A stretch of DNA of 64,000 bases from Bacteroidales bacterium UBA7258 (GCA_002472565.1 DKSK01000027.1:163010-227009); one strand, 5' to 3'; shown: positions 33,044 to 42,863, counted from the first letter of the stretch. Notes: generated by a model not told the origin, from the letters alone. Translations and numbers: made by a program.

Positions 33044-34474
33044 ATGGCTATTACAAGAAGGGATTTTTTGAAAGGAGGGCTGGCTGGAGCCGCCGGAGCC
33101 TTGGTTATCGGGAACATGCCGGCATGGATGCAGGCAGAAGCCGCGGAGCGCAAGGGAGGCGCCACCCTCTTCCCGGGAGAAGGATCACTATACCACGTAA
33201 TCGACACGGTTTACGACGTGGTCGTCTGCGGCGGCGGACCTGCCGGAGTGATGGCTGCCATTGCAGCGTCAAGGGAAGGAGCCCGGACCGCCCTCGTAGA
33301 ACAATACGGAATGCTCGGAGGAATGGCGACTATCGGCTATGTCGCTCCTATCAGCGAGTTTAACTTCAAGGGGGAACGCATCTTCGGGGGTATCCCATGG
33401 GAATTCATAATGAGACTCAAGGACATGGGAGGGGCCATAGTCGAAGAACCTAAAGGCAACATAAGTTTCGAGATAGAACTCTACAAACTCTGTATGCAGA
33501 GGATGGTGCTCGAAGCCGGTATAGACCTTTACATGCATTCCTTCCTCACCGGCTGCCGCCATGAAGGAAAGCAGCTGAGCTCCGTGATAATCAACAATAA
33601 GAATGGGGCGGAGGAGCTCCGAGGAAAAGTCTTCATCGACTGCACCGGCGACGCCGACCTTTGCAACATGATGGATGTCCCCATGCAGCCAGGAGACGGG
33701 GAGCTCCAGCCATCGAGTTTCTGCTTTGTCATGTCAGGAGTTGACACGACTACGGAAATGATGCGCTCATGCATCCATCATGACGGAAGCATACCTGGCT
33801 CGCAATGCGCTCCTGTGCGAAAGATTCTTCTGAAACTTAAAGAAGAGGGTGCTGACGTCCCGGACTTCGGAGGTCCATGGTTCAATGACGTGCGCCATGA
33901 AGGCAGCGTGGCCGTAAACATCACAAGGGGTGCGGCTGATTCTACCGATAACAGAGACTTCACAAAGGTGGAGTGCGAGCTGAGAGAGGACATTTTCAAA
34001 TTCGCCAAGTTACTGAAAGACAACGTCCCTGAATTCAAGAACAGCTATGTCTCCAGCACGGCTCCTCAGGCAGGGATAAGAGAATCGAGGAGAATACTCG
34101 GTGCTTACACGATCAGGGTTGAAGAATATCTCGAGGGCATCCATTATCCAGACAGCATTTCCAGAGGCGCTCATTCGATTGACATCCATGCGGCAAAGGG
34201 TCAGGGGCAGGTTCTGAAGTCTCTGAAGACTTCGCCATATGTCCCTTACAGAGCCTTGATCACCAATGATTTCCCTAATCTTATGGTTGCAGGGAGGAGT
34301 CTGAGTTGCGACAGGGCTGTGCTCGCCTCTCTTCGCGTGCAGGCAAGTTGCATGGGAATGGGACAGGCGGCGGGAGCCGCGGGGGCGATGGCGGCCGCGG
34401 GAAAGGGCGATGTGCGGAAGATCGACACGGAGGCTCTGGTTGCGAAGCTACGGGATTGGGGCGCGATAATCTAA
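33044..34474 (+). CDS. Tat-exported FAD-dependent oxidoreductase
   Basis: A 476-residue protein. The N-terminus carries a twin-arginine signal (RRDFLKGG at 5-12 with an Ala/Gly-rich core), so the folded FAD enzyme should be exported. The Rossmann motif is CGGGPAGVMAA (62-72), followed by EQYGMLGGMATIGYV and the late FAD-contact block NLMVAGRSLSCDRAVLASLRVQASCMGMGQAAG. This is the FAD_oxidored (PF12831) group, which Bacteroidota often place with glycan or sulfatase loci; substrate unknown. It is monocistronic with its own promoter and upstream palindrome. Confidence 0.85.
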   Translation: MAITRRDFLKGGLAGAAGALVIGNMPAWMQAEAAERKGGATLFPGEGSLYHVIDTVYDVVVCGGGPAGVMAAIAASREGARTALVEQYGMLGGMATIGYVAPISEFNFKGERIFGGIPWEFIMRLKDMGGAIVEEPKGNISFEIELYKLCMQRMVLEAGIDLYMHSFLTGCRHEGKQLSSVIINNKNGAEELRGKVFIDCTGDADLCNMMDVPMQPGDGELQPSSFCFVMSGVDTTTEMMRSCIHHDGSIPGSQCAPVRKILLKLKEEGADVPDFGGPWFNDVRHEGSVAVNITRGAADSTDNRDFTKVECELREDIFKFAKLLKDNVPEFKNSYVSSTAPQAGIRESRRILGAYTIRVEEYLEGIHYPDSISRGAHSIDIHAAKGQGQVLKSLKTSPYVPYRALITNDFPNLMVAGRSLSCDRAVLASLRVQASCMGMGQAAGAAGAMAAAGKGDVRKIDTEALVAKLRDWGAII

Positions 34475-34518
34475 GAGTCGGAATCGTCCTGACGGGACGA
34501 GGATTGTGGTTGATACGC

Positions 34519-34581
34519 CTTCGGATGTTTCGCTGGCTTCGCTGGTTTCGGATGCTTCGCTGGTTTCGGATGCTTTGCCGG
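34519..34581 (+). repeat. 18-bp tandem repeat downstream of the FAD-oxidoreductase gene
   Basis: Units (C/T)TTCGGATG(C/T)TT(C/T)GC(T/C)GG begin at 34519, 34546 and 34564, with a half-unit CTTCGCTGG at 34537-34545. The array starts 44 bp after the stop codon. Confidence 0.8.
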
Positions 34582-34633
34582 CTCCGGGAACTTCTTTAAA
34601 ATTTTAAATAATTCTAAACAAATTAGAGAATCG

Positions 34634-34664
34634 TTTGAAAATATAGCGAAAGAATGTACATTTG
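34634..34664 (+). promoter_or_regulatory. Promoter of nagA
   Basis: TTTG (34634-34637), 19 bp, TACATTTG (34657-34664), exact; the start near 34668 gives a leader of about 33 nt. Confidence 0.75.
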
Positions 34665-34700
34665 CAGGGCCGGAAAGTTATTCGCTCAACCAGAATTACC

Positions 34701-35930
34701 ATGAACAGATTGATTATCAGAAATGGCAGGCTCATCCTTCCGAACGGAATCAAGAATGGGCTGGCTTTGATCTGCGCCGATGGAAAAATCATAGACATAA
34801 AGGAGGAGCGCAGCTACGACATTCAGGACGATGACGAAGTTATCGACGCCTACGGAAGATACGTCAGTCCAGGCTTCATAGACATCCATGTCCATGGCGG
34901 AGGAGGTCACGATTTCCTTGACGGCTCGGTAGAAGCCTTCCTCACAATCGCCAATATGCACGCTCGCCATGGCACTACAGGCATTGTCCCGACCTTGGCC
35001 ACCTGTTCGCATAACGATCTCTTCGAGTCTTTCGAAGTCTACCGCAAGGCCAAAAGCATGAACAAGGAAGGGGCTGACCTCATCGGACTCCACCTCGAGG
35101 GACCTTTCCTCTCCAGGGCAAAGTCAGGAGCCCAGGACCCGTCTTTCATCATGGACCCGAGTCCTGAAAAATATATGCCGATGCTCGAAGCTTCCGACGA
35201 CATCGTAAGATTCACCATAGCTCCGGAACTTCCGGGAGCCATAGCTTTCGGCGACGAACTTGCCAAGAGGGGCATCGTCGCATCCGTAGGCCACACAGCC
35301 GCCGTTGACAAAGACGTCTTCGACGCAGCCATGCACGGCTACTCTCTTATGACGCATTTCTACAACGCCATGTCTTCCGTCACCAAGCGCGGGATCTACA
35401 GGATAGCCGGAGCGGTCGAGGCCGCCTATCTTATCAACGACATGAACGTGGAGGTAATAGCGGACGGCATTCACCAGCCGGAAACTATCCTCAAGACCAT
35501 CTACCGCTTCAAGGGCCCTGACAGAACGGCACTCTGCACAGATGCACTCTCAGGGGCCGGAATGCCTGACGGGGTCTACAATCTCGGAAGCATGAAAGAC
35601 GGCACCAAGATCGTCAAGGAAGACGGAGTCGGCAAGCTGATGGACCGCTCGGCGCTTGCTGGATCCATGGCGACGACAGACACTCTGGTCAGGAACATGA
35701 TCCGTCTCGCCGGAGCAAGCCTCTTCGATGCAGTCGCCATGGCCAGTGCGACGCCTGCAAGGATCATGGGCATCTACGACAGGAAGGGCTCGATCTGCGT
35801 AGGTAAAGATGCGGACATAGTCATCTTCAACGATGACATCTACATCGACCACACGATCGTCGGAGGCAGAATCGTCTACGGAATCCGTCCTGACAGCTAC
35901 ATTAAATTCAAGGATGATTTTGCAATCTGA
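34701..35930 (+). CDS. nagA: N-acetylglucosamine-6-phosphate deacetylase
   Basis: A 409-residue amidohydrolase. Metal and catalytic residues are visible: HVHG at 63-66, Glu133 in HLEGPF, His198 in GHTAA, His219 in THFYNAM and catalytic Asp281 in CTDALSGAG. NagA removes acetate from GlcNAc-6-phosphate in the cytoplasm, feeding amino-sugar breakdown and cell-wall recycling. nagB is not adjacent. The start MNRLIIRNGRLI lies 37 bp after the -7 box; a longer frame would begin inside the promoter. Confidence 0.94.
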   Translation: MNRLIIRNGRLILPNGIKNGLALICADGKIIDIKEERSYDIQDDDEVIDAYGRYVSPGFIDIHVHGGGGHDFLDGSVEAFLTIANMHARHGTTGIVPTLATCSHNDLFESFEVYRKAKSMNKEGADLIGLHLEGPFLSRAKSGAQDPSFIMDPSPEKYMPMLEASDDIVRFTIAPELPGAIAFGDELAKRGIVASVGHTAAVDKDVFDAAMHGYSLMTHFYNAMSSVTKRGIYRIAGAVEAAYLINDMNVEVIADGIHQPETILKTIYRFKGPDRTALCTDALSGAGMPDGVYNLGSMKDGTKIVKEDGVGKLMDRSALAGSMATTDTLVRNMIRLAGASLFDAVAMASATPARIMGIYDRKGSICVGKDADIVIFNDDIYIDHTIVGGRIVYGIRPDSYIKFKDDFAI

Positions 35931-35949
35931 ACAAGTTTGCCTATATTTG
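35919..35949 (+). promoter_or_regulatory. tRNA-Gly promoter embedded in the 3' end of nagA
   Basis: TTTG (35919-35922), 19 bp, TATATTTG (35942-35949), exact. The -33 box lies inside the last codons of nagA (stop ends at 35930). Confidence 0.72.
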
Positions 35950-35968
35950 TAAGCATCATAGATGAGTC

Positions 35969-36041
35969 GCGGAAATAGCTCAGTTGGTAGAGCGTTGGCT
36001 TCCCAAGCCGAAGGTCGCGGGTCCGAACCCCGTTTTCCGCT
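35969..36041 (+). tRNA. tRNA-Gly (anticodon CCC)
   Basis: A 73-nt cloverleaf. Acceptor GCGGAAA/TTTCCGC is perfect; anticodon stem TTGGC/GCCGA encloses TTCCCAA with CCC at 36002-36004; T-arm GCGGG/CCCGT encloses TCCGAAC. CCA is not encoded. Confidence 0.93.
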
Positions 36042-36047
36042 CAAAGA

Positions 36048-36079
36048 GGCCCTGCAGGCTAGTTATCTGCAGGGCCTTT
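36048..36079 (+). terminator. Terminator after tRNA-Gly
   Basis: GGCCCTGCAG (36048-36057) pairs perfectly with CTGCAGGGCC (36067-36076), followed by TTT. Confidence 0.75.
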
Positions 36080-36110
36080 CCATATTTTAACAATCAACGG
36101 CACTGCTATT

Positions 36111-39014
36111 ATGAGACTAGCCCTAAAGTTACTCGCCGTGGCCGCCATGGTGGCGGCGGCGTCCGCATGCTCAAAAGATTATGAGACCGTGAAGGGAGAT
36201 CCCATGAACACAAGGATCTACACCCTCGACAACGGCCTCAAGGTCTACATGACCAAGAACACCGAAGTTCCGAGGATCCAGACCTATATCGTCGTCCGCT
36301 CCGGAGGCAAGAACGACCCTTCTGACAACACCGGACTGGCTCATTATCTCGAGCACATGATGTTCAAGGGAACTGATGAGTACGGGACAACGAATTACGA
36401 GGCAGAAAAGCCGAAACTAGATTCAATCCAGGCCCTGTACGACATCTACCGCACCAAGACTGACCCTGCCGAGCGCGAGGAGATCTATCATCAGATCGAC
36501 TCGATCAGTTACGAGGCATCCAAAATCGCCATCCCTAACGAGTACGACAAGATGATGAGCATGATAGGAAGCAACGGCTCTAACGCCTTCACCTCCAACG
36601 ACGAGACCTGCTACCAGGAGGACATACCGTCCAACCAGATAGATATCTGGGCGAGGGTGCAGGCCGGAAGGTTCAAGAATCTAGTGCTCAGAGGCTTCCA
36701 CACAGAACTCGAAGCCGTATACGAGGAGAAGAACCGCGGGCTCAACGACGACAGCGAGAAGGCTCTCGACGCCTTGGATTCCATGCTCTTCCCTCACCAC
36801 CCTTACGGGACACAGACCGTAATCGGCACTCAGGACCACCTCAAGAATCCTTCTATCACCGCGATCAAGAAGCAGTATTCGACCTACTATGTGCCTAACA
36901 ACTGCGCCATCTGCCTCTCCGGGGACTTTGACTACGATGAGATGCTGGGCATAATCAAGAAATATTTCGGCGACTGGAAAGCCAATCCTGATCTTCCGAA
37001 GTTCACCTTCAAGCCGGAGAGTCCGAGGACCGAGCCGGCCTTCAAGGACGTCTACGGGACCGAGGCAGAATTCGCCATGATGGCCTGGAGCTACCCGGGG
37101 CTTTCATCCGAAGAGAGTGACGTGGCGGAAATCGCCGGTTCCATCCTCTACAACGGGATGGCGGGACTTGTCGACCTTGATGTAAATCAGGATCAGAAGA
37201 CTCTCGGGATGTCGGCCTTCCCATACGGGAGAACCGACTATGGAATGCTTATATTGAACGCCATGCCTAAGCAGGGCCAGAGCCTCGACGAGCTCAAGGA
37301 CATCATGCTCCAGGAAGTGGCGAAACTGCGCAATGGAGACTTCGATGAGAGCATGGTCAGCGCCGCCATCGAAAACTACAAGCTCAGCGAGATGAGAAGC
37401 CTCGAAAGCAATTCATCAAGGGCTATGAAGTTTGTGGACTCCTTCGTCAACGGAAATGACTGGTCCGAGGACGTGGGCAAGCTCTCCCGAATTGAGAAGA
37501 TCACAAAGCAGGACGTAGTCGACTGGGCGGGCAAATACCTCGGTGAGAAGCAATACGCCCTCGTCTTCAAGCATCTGGGCATCGACACTTCCATAAAAAA
37601 GATTGACGCCCCGAAGATCACCCCTATCGAGACTAACCGTGACGCTCAGAGCGCCTTCCTGCTTAAGGTTAAAGCCGATGCAGATTCCGCCAAGCCTATA
37701 GAGCCTGTCTTCCCTGACTACGCAAAGGATCTTGAAGTCTTCACCAACCGCGGAATCGAAGTGGTAGCCGCTAAGAACGAAATCAACGACATCACCACCC
37801 TCACCTTTGTCTTCGACAAGGGAACCTTCAACGACCCTGCCCTCGATCTGGCCTTCGATTACGCCAGCTATCTCGGCACGAAGGACAAAGATGCCAAGGA
37901 AATCGCGAAGGAGATGTACGGAATCGCATGCGACTTCGGCGCGAACGTAGGCCTCAATCAAACCTCCATCACCGTGACCGGCCTGAGCGAGAACATCGGC
38001 AAGGCGCTCGACATCATCGAAGGTCTCTACGCCAACGCCCAGCCTGATGAGAACGTTCTTAATTCCCTTAAGGCAGACTTGTTCAAGTCCCGCCTCGACA
38101 ACAAGCTCAGCCAGAGGGCATGCAGATCGGCGCTGACCCGCTATATGACCTACGGCCCGGACTTCATCAAGGCCACGACCCTCACCAACGAGCAGGTCGA
38201 CACCATCAGTTCCGAAACACTCCTCGCCAAGGTACACAGCATCTTCTCCAATCAGCACAGGGTGCTCTACTGCGGGCCACAGTCAAAGGAAGAGATTGAG
38301 AACCTTCTCACCTACTACCACAAAATTCCACAGACTCTGACCCCGCTCGTCAAGACGTGGCCGGAGGTAGTGTCTACTGACAAGCCGAAGGTTTCCCTGG
38401 TCCAGTATGACGCACGCCAGTTCAACTACACCCAGCTTTCCAACATCAAGGAGCCTTTCGACGAGGCGCAGATTCCTTACATCACCCTCTTCGACGAGTA
38501 TTTCAGCGGAAGCATGAACGCAGTCGTCTTCCAGGAGATGCGTGAGGCCAGGGCCCTCGCCTACAGCGCCGGCGCCAACCTCTCCTACCCTACACACAAG
38601 GGCGGCACATATATTTTCCAGGAGACCATAGGTTCCCAGAACGACAAGCTCCAGAAGGCCGTCGAGGGCTTCAAACTGATCACAGACGACATGCCGGTAT
38701 CGCAGAAGAACTTCGACATCGCCGTCTCAGCCATCGAGTCCCGAATCCGCACGGAGAGAGTCCACGGGATGAGCCTCATCTGGGAATACCTCTCAGACAA
38801 GGAGGCCGGACTCTCCAAACCTGAAAGCCAGCTCGTCTTCGAGAAGCTCTCAAGCATGACTCTGAAAGACCTTGTAGCCGCCCAGCAGAGGTGGGTCAAG
38901 AGCCGCAGCTATGTCTACGGCATCCTCGGCGACTCTAAGGACCTTGACATGAATTATCTCAAGACCCTCGGTCCGGTAGAGATAGTTCCTCTGACCACAG
39001 TCTTCGGATACTAA
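36111..39014 (+). CDS. M16-family zinc protease lipoprotein (insulinase-like)
   Basis: A 967-residue protein with a lipoprotein signal ending ASAC (Cys20). The inverted zinc motif HYLEHMMFKGT gives His78, Glu81 and His82; the third ligand lies in the later EEKNRGLNDD helix (E-E-K-N). The architecture is two M16 halves, an active N-terminal clan-ME half and an inactive C-terminal half (from about residue 520), as in pitrilysin-like peptidases. It would degrade peptides in the periplasm or at the surface. It has no close operon partner. A 17-bp tandem array begins at its last codons. Confidence 0.92.
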   Translation: MRLALKLLAVAAMVAAASACSKDYETVKGDPMNTRIYTLDNGLKVYMTKNTEVPRIQTYIVVRSGGKNDPSDNTGLAHYLEHMMFKGTDEYGTTNYEAEKPKLDSIQALYDIYRTKTDPAEREEIYHQIDSISYEASKIAIPNEYDKMMSMIGSNGSNAFTSNDETCYQEDIPSNQIDIWARVQAGRFKNLVLRGFHTELEAVYEEKNRGLNDDSEKALDALDSMLFPHHPYGTQTVIGTQDHLKNPSITAIKKQYSTYYVPNNCAICLSGDFDYDEMLGIIKKYFGDWKANPDLPKFTFKPESPRTEPAFKDVYGTEAEFAMMAWSYPGLSSEESDVAEIAGSILYNGMAGLVDLDVNQDQKTLGMSAFPYGRTDYGMLILNAMPKQGQSLDELKDIMLQEVAKLRNGDFDESMVSAAIENYKLSEMRSLESNSSRAMKFVDSFVNGNDWSEDVGKLSRIEKITKQDVVDWAGKYLGEKQYALVFKHLGIDTSIKKIDAPKITPIETNRDAQSAFLLKVKADADSAKPIEPVFPDYAKDLEVFTNRGIEVVAAKNEINDITTLTFVFDKGTFNDPALDLAFDYASYLGTKDKDAKEIAKEMYGIACDFGANVGLNQTSITVTGLSENIGKALDIIEGLYANAQPDENVLNSLKADLFKSRLDNKLSQRACRSALTRYMTYGPDFIKATTLTNEQVDTISSETLLAKVHSIFSNQHRVLYCGPQSKEEIENLLTYYHKIPQTLTPLVKTWPEVVSTDKPKVSLVQYDARQFNYTQLSNIKEPFDEAQIPYITLFDEYFSGSMNAVVFQEMREARALAYSAGANLSYPTHKGGTYIFQETIGSQNDKLQKAVEGFKLITDDMPVSQKNFDIAVSAIESRIRTERVHGMSLIWEYLSDKEAGLSKPESQLVFEKLSSMTLKDLVAAQQRWVKSRSYVYGILGDSKDLDMNYLKTLGPVEIVPLTTVFGY

Positions 39015-39064
39015 GCGTCTTCGTGCACTGACAGTCTTCGGTTACCGACAGTATTCGGACACCA
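38997..39064 (+). repeat. 17-bp tandem array across the M16 stop codon
   Basis: Four units of 17 bp start at 38997, 39014, 39031 and 39048. The first is ACAGTCTTCGGATACTA, in the last codons and stop; the third and fourth are ACAGTCTTCGGTTACCG and ACAGTATTCGGACACCA; the second is more diverged (AGCGTCTTCGTGCACTG). Confidence 0.85.
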
Positions 39065-39110
39065 GAGACTTCCCCGATACTTTTGTTACGCGGAACCGTC
39101 GCGCCCCGGC

Positions 39111-40226
39111 TCATTTCAGTACGAAATCTGAAACCCGCTGGAGCCCGACGGTTCCGAGGTATCTGGAGACCAGGTCTCCCTTGAGGAAAACCTTCTTGCC
39201 GAGATTTGATTCGTTGTCAACAAGGTTGAGAGCCTCGCGGACGTCTCCAACGGGGAGCTGGACTGCTATACAGGCCTCCTTGTCCGTGACAGATTTGCGC
39301 GAAGCAATGGCCAGATTCGTGGAGATGGAGAAAGGAGCTTCATTAGAGAGATCGGAGCGGGAACTGCGGAAGCAGCCGACAATGTAGCCGTAGACCCAGA
39401 CATCTTCCACTTCTCCGGCCGCCATCGCCCCCGCTACATCCATGGCGTTTTCAATGGAAGAGCCTGAACCGTTTCCGGCACCTCCCCCGCCCCGGCCCTC
39501 GTCATTTCCTATGCTGAAGTCATAGTCAGACCAGTTTCTGGTGGTGTCGATGTCAACCCGGATATCATCAATCGAGGTCTTGCCCGACCCTTCCGGTGCG
39601 GAAATGCTTACGTTGAGAATCTCGCAGGGCGAGAGAGTGCGTGTGAAGAGGGTTTTCGCGCCTTTCTCGTCATCGAGATTCTCGTCGAGAGTTACGGAGA
39701 CAGGGCCAGGCTTGAAGTAGGCTATCCTTCTTTCGTTGTAAGAATACAGCAGCCTGCCCTCCTTGGAAGAGACGAAGATGGCCCCGTCAGGGAAGGAGCC
39801 GAGGAAGTCCGGCTTGATATGAAGTCTTATCCCGGAATTGACCTGACGGCAGATAAGCTTCACCTTGGCTGTCTCTCCGGAAGACACCGGGATAGTTTGG
39901 TCGTCGCCGTACTGAGGTGAGGAAAATTTCGGGCTGCTGAAGTCGGAACTTCTCACCGAAACCGTCCAGGTCCCAGGTTTCACCTCAATGGAGGAAGGAG
40001 AGTCGCCGTAGGAGCCCGAGTAGGCCGTGTCACCTTTCTCCGAAGTGACGCACAGGAGGAAGTCGGCGGTGTCGGGAACAGACTCCGCCGCAGCCTTTGT
40101 CTGCCGGTAAGACCAGGATGAAAATAAAATGACTATGGAGCCTCTGGCTGTCTGCTCATCGGTAAAGGTTCCGTCACAGGCTCCGGCCATAAAGGGCAGA
40201 AGCAGGAGTAGAAATTTTGCTTTCAT
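39111..40226 (-). CDS. DUF4493/DUF6359-type lipoprotein
   Basis: A protein of 371 residues from MKAKFLLLLLPF with lipobox MAGAC. The N-terminal half resembles DUF4493 (TADFLLCVTSEKGDTAYSGS, then VKPGTWTVSVRSSD). After a Gly-rich linker (about 265-275, GRGGGGAGNGSG) the C-terminal half is an OB-fold-like DUF6359 domain (VEDVWVYGYIVGCFRSS ... LPVGDVREALNLVDNESNLGKKVFLKGDL). Such lipoproteins are found on Bacteroidota surfaces; no activity is known to me. Seven codons upstream are in frame but weaken the signal peptide. Confidence 0.78.
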   Translation of the reverse strand: MKAKFLLLLLPFMAGACDGTFTDEQTARGSIVILFSSWSYRQTKAAAESVPDTADFLLCVTSEKGDTAYSGSYGDSPSSIEVKPGTWTVSVRSSDFSSPKFSSPQYGDDQTIPVSSGETAKVKLICRQVNSGIRLHIKPDFLGSFPDGAIFVSSKEGRLLYSYNERRIAYFKPGPVSVTLDENLDDEKGAKTLFTRTLSPCEILNVSISAPEGSGKTSIDDIRVDIDTTRNWSDYDFSIGNDEGRGGGGAGNGSGSSIENAMDVAGAMAAGEVEDVWVYGYIVGCFRSSRSDLSNEAPFSISTNLAIASRKSVTDKEACIAVQLPVGDVREALNLVDNESNLGKKVFLKGDLVSRYLGTVGLQRVSDFVLK

Positions 40227-40244
40227 GGCATGTTCAGTTTTTGC

Positions 40245-40252
40245 CAAAACTA
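40245..40252 (-). promoter_or_regulatory. -7 element of the DUF4493/DUF6359 gene
   Basis: The minus strand reads TAGTTTTG, an exact TAnnTTTG, 19 nt before the ATG at 40226. The upstream DNA is a T-rich tract with no clear -33 box. Confidence 0.45.
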
Positions 40253-40339
40253 TGTCATGAAGAGAAAAAAGTCTTTAAGAAAAAGAAAAATTTATTTAAA
40301 AAAAAGAAAAATCTCAGCCACAATTAAGGTCTCTGTCCG

Positions 40340-42859
40340 CTACTTAGGGAAGCGGAGCTTGGCGTACTTGAGGAGGAGAATCTTTTCCCCGTAAGAGTCG
40401 AACTGTATTTTGGCCTTGCGGTCAAGATTCCCGCCATAGATTGAGATTATCGTTCCGAGGCCGAAGCGGTTGTGTTCCACCCTCTGGCCCTCCTTCAGCT
40501 CGCTCGCAGACACCGGTACGAAGTCCGGGTCGATAAGGGCAGGCTTAGGGCCGAAGAGCTTCGACTTGTCAATCTTGTCTGAGCCGGAGACATGGATTAC
40601 CGAAGGCGAAGACTGGGCTTTGGCGCCGGTGAAGCTTCCCGGTCTGCGCGGAAGCCCCTGGCCGTAAGAGTCGCTGCGCGGACGATAGGAGCCGCCGTCC
40701 TGGCCGTAAGAGTCGCTGCGCGGACGATAGGAATTTTTCCCGTAAGAGGAAGCCGCCCCGCCAGAGCCGAAGGTAAAGCCGCTCGAATATGGCAGTTCAT
40801 AGAATGCCTCCTCCGGAATAGGGTTGTCAAGGAATTTGGAGTCGATCTCCTTAAGAAATCGGCTCGGAGGATTGGTCTGCGTTTTGCCGGCACGCATTCT
40901 GGATGTGGCATAGGAAAGAGCCACTCGCTTCTTAGCCCTGGTCAGGGCCACATAGAAGAGCCTTCTTTCCTCTTCGATGTCACTCGGAGAGGCGAACATA
41001 CCTCCGGAAGGGAAAAGTCCGTCTTCCAGTCCGGTTATAAAGACATACGGGAACTCAAGCCCCTTGGCTGAATGGACCGTCATCATAGTGACCTTGTTCT
41101 TAGTCTGCTCATCGCCCTCCATGTCCACTGCGCTGAGCAGCGAATTGTCCTCCAGATAATCAGCAAGCGTGAAAACCGGGAAATCCGCATCCTGAAGGGC
41201 CGACTGGTCGTTGATCTTCCCCTCGGCGAGAAGGTCCTCCGAGTAGTCCGAACGCCTCTCATCAATATATCTCTGGACATCAGACATAAGCTCCTCGATG
41301 TTGCCTGCCTTCGCCATTGCCTCCACGCTGCCATCGGTCTTATACATGGCATAAAGTCCAGAGAAATCGGCAAGTTTGGTCGCCGCCTCATAGGCATCCA
41401 TGTCCGTGATTGCCGAAGTCACCTTTCCCATCATGGAAGCGAAGGCCTTGAGCCTCTCAATCGAGGCGGGCCGGAGACCGTACTGAGTCAGATCCTTGCT
41501 CTCTATGGCCTCCATCATGGAACATTTCGGTTCAGCCCCGGCGGCAGTCCTCAGACTCTGGAGCGTGGTGTCTCCTATTCCCCTGGCCGGAGTGTTGACA
41601 ATCCTGAGGAAACTCTCGTCGTCATTGGGATTGACGGAGAGTTTGAAATAAGACATCATGTCCTTGATCTCGGCTCTGTCGAAGAAGGAACGCCCCGAAT
41701 AAATTACATAAGGAATATTCCTTTTTCTTAGGGCTTCCTCAAGTGCCCGAGATTGCGAATTTGTCCTATATAAAATAGCAAAATCTTGGTAATCAGCATT
41801 TTCGTCCTGCATTATCGAAAGGATGCGCGAAGCTACCATGCCCCCCTCGTCATCTTCCGAATAAGCCTTGATGATGTGGATTTTCTGTCCGTCCTCACCC
41901 TTGGAGTAACATTTTTTCGGTATTCTGTCAGTGTTTTTCGCGATTACCGAATTGGCCGCCTCCACGATGTTCTTGGTAGATCTGTAATTTTGTTCCAGCC
42001 TGAAAATCTTGCATTCCGGAAACTGTTTCCTGAAATTCAAGATATTGCCGATATCTGCTCCTCTGAAGCCATAGATCGACTGGGAGTCGTCTCCTACCAC
42101 GCAGAGATTGCGGTTCTCCGAGGCCAGGGCCCTGAGAATCAGGTATTGGGAGAAGTTCGTGTCCTGGTACTCGTCCACGAGGATGTAGTCGAACCTTGAA
42201 GCGATCTCCTTGGCCGCCGCCGGATTGCTCTTCATGAGCAGATTCATATAGAGGAGAATGTCATCGAAGTCCATGACTCCGGCGTCTTTGCATGTCTGGA
42301 AATATGCCGCGTAAATGTTACAGATTTCTGGCTTCTTCACCCTGCGGTCATTTTCGACTGCGGTAGCGTTGTTCTTATAGGCCTGAGGAAGGACGAGACT
42401 ATCCTTAGCCTTGGATATACGGTTCAGAACATCCTTCGGCTTGTAGACCTTCTCGTCAAGTTTCATGTCCTTGACTATGCGCTTGATCGCGCTCTCGGAA
42501 TCGTTGCGGTCGTAGATCGTGAACGAAGAGGGAAAGCCTATCCGGTCGGCGTATTCACGCAGAAAGCGCACGAAGACGGAATGGAAAGTGCCCATGGTGA
42601 TTCTCCTGGCGTTCCTTTGTCCGACCATCTCGCCTATCCTCTCTTTCATCTCCCCAGCGGCCTTCTTGGTGAAGGTCAGAGCGAGAATCCGCTCCGGGGA
42701 AGAGCCTCCCGCAATTATGTATGCTATCCTGCTTGTAAGGACTCTGGTCTTCCCGGAACCGGCGCCGGCGACTATCAGCACCGGCCCGTCCACACACTCG
42801 ACCGCCTCCTTCTGGGCGGGGTCGAGACCCTCTAATATCTCCCTCTTATTGTTCATCAT
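40340..42859 (-). CDS. UvrD/PcrA-type DNA helicase
   Basis: An 839-residue superfamily-1A helicase. Motifs: Q motif and Walker A VAGAGSGKTRVLTSRI (about 30-45), motif Ia LALTFTKKAAGEM, Walker B LVDEYQDTN, motif III VVGDDSQSIYGFRGAD, motif IV LEQNYRST, motif V TVHSAKGLEFPYVFITG and motif VI EERRLFYVALTRAKK. It unwinds DNA 3'-5' in repair and removes RecA filaments. The C-terminus after a Ser/Gly/Arg-rich repeat linker (PRSDSYGQDGGSYRPRSDSYG) ends in a Tudor-like domain (VEHNRFGLGTIISIYG ... KIQFDSYGEKILLLKYAKL) typical of PcrA, which contacts RNA polymerase. Confidence 0.93.
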   Translation of the reverse strand: MMNNKREILEGLDPAQKEAVECVDGPVLIVAGAGSGKTRVLTSRIAYIIAGGSSPERILALTFTKKAAGEMKERIGEMVGQRNARRITMGTFHSVFVRFLREYADRIGFPSSFTIYDRNDSESAIKRIVKDMKLDEKVYKPKDVLNRISKAKDSLVLPQAYKNNATAVENDRRVKKPEICNIYAAYFQTCKDAGVMDFDDILLYMNLLMKSNPAAAKEIASRFDYILVDEYQDTNFSQYLILRALASENRNLCVVGDDSQSIYGFRGADIGNILNFRKQFPECKIFRLEQNYRSTKNIVEAANSVIAKNTDRIPKKCYSKGEDGQKIHIIKAYSEDDEGGMVASRILSIMQDENADYQDFAILYRTNSQSRALEEALRKRNIPYVIYSGRSFFDRAEIKDMMSYFKLSVNPNDDESFLRIVNTPARGIGDTTLQSLRTAAGAEPKCSMMEAIESKDLTQYGLRPASIERLKAFASMMGKVTSAITDMDAYEAATKLADFSGLYAMYKTDGSVEAMAKAGNIEELMSDVQRYIDERRSDYSEDLLAEGKINDQSALQDADFPVFTLADYLEDNSLLSAVDMEGDEQTKNKVTMMTVHSAKGLEFPYVFITGLEDGLFPSGGMFASPSDIEEERRLFYVALTRAKKRVALSYATSRMRAGKTQTNPPSRFLKEIDSKFLDNPIPEEAFYELPYSSGFTFGSGGAASSYGKNSYRPRSDSYGQDGGSYRPRSDSYGQGLPRRPGSFTGAKAQSSPSVIHVSGSDKIDKSKLFGPKPALIDPDFVPVSASELKEGQRVEHNRFGLGTIISIYGGNLDRKAKIQFDSYGEKILLLKYAKLRFPK

Positions 42860-42863
42860 AATA

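Noticed and set aside
34597..34625. A second PerR-like match (TTTAAATAATTCTAA) upstream of nagA
   Set aside because: It scores similarly by count but lies in an AT-rich run, is not a dyad, and nagA is not a peroxide gene.
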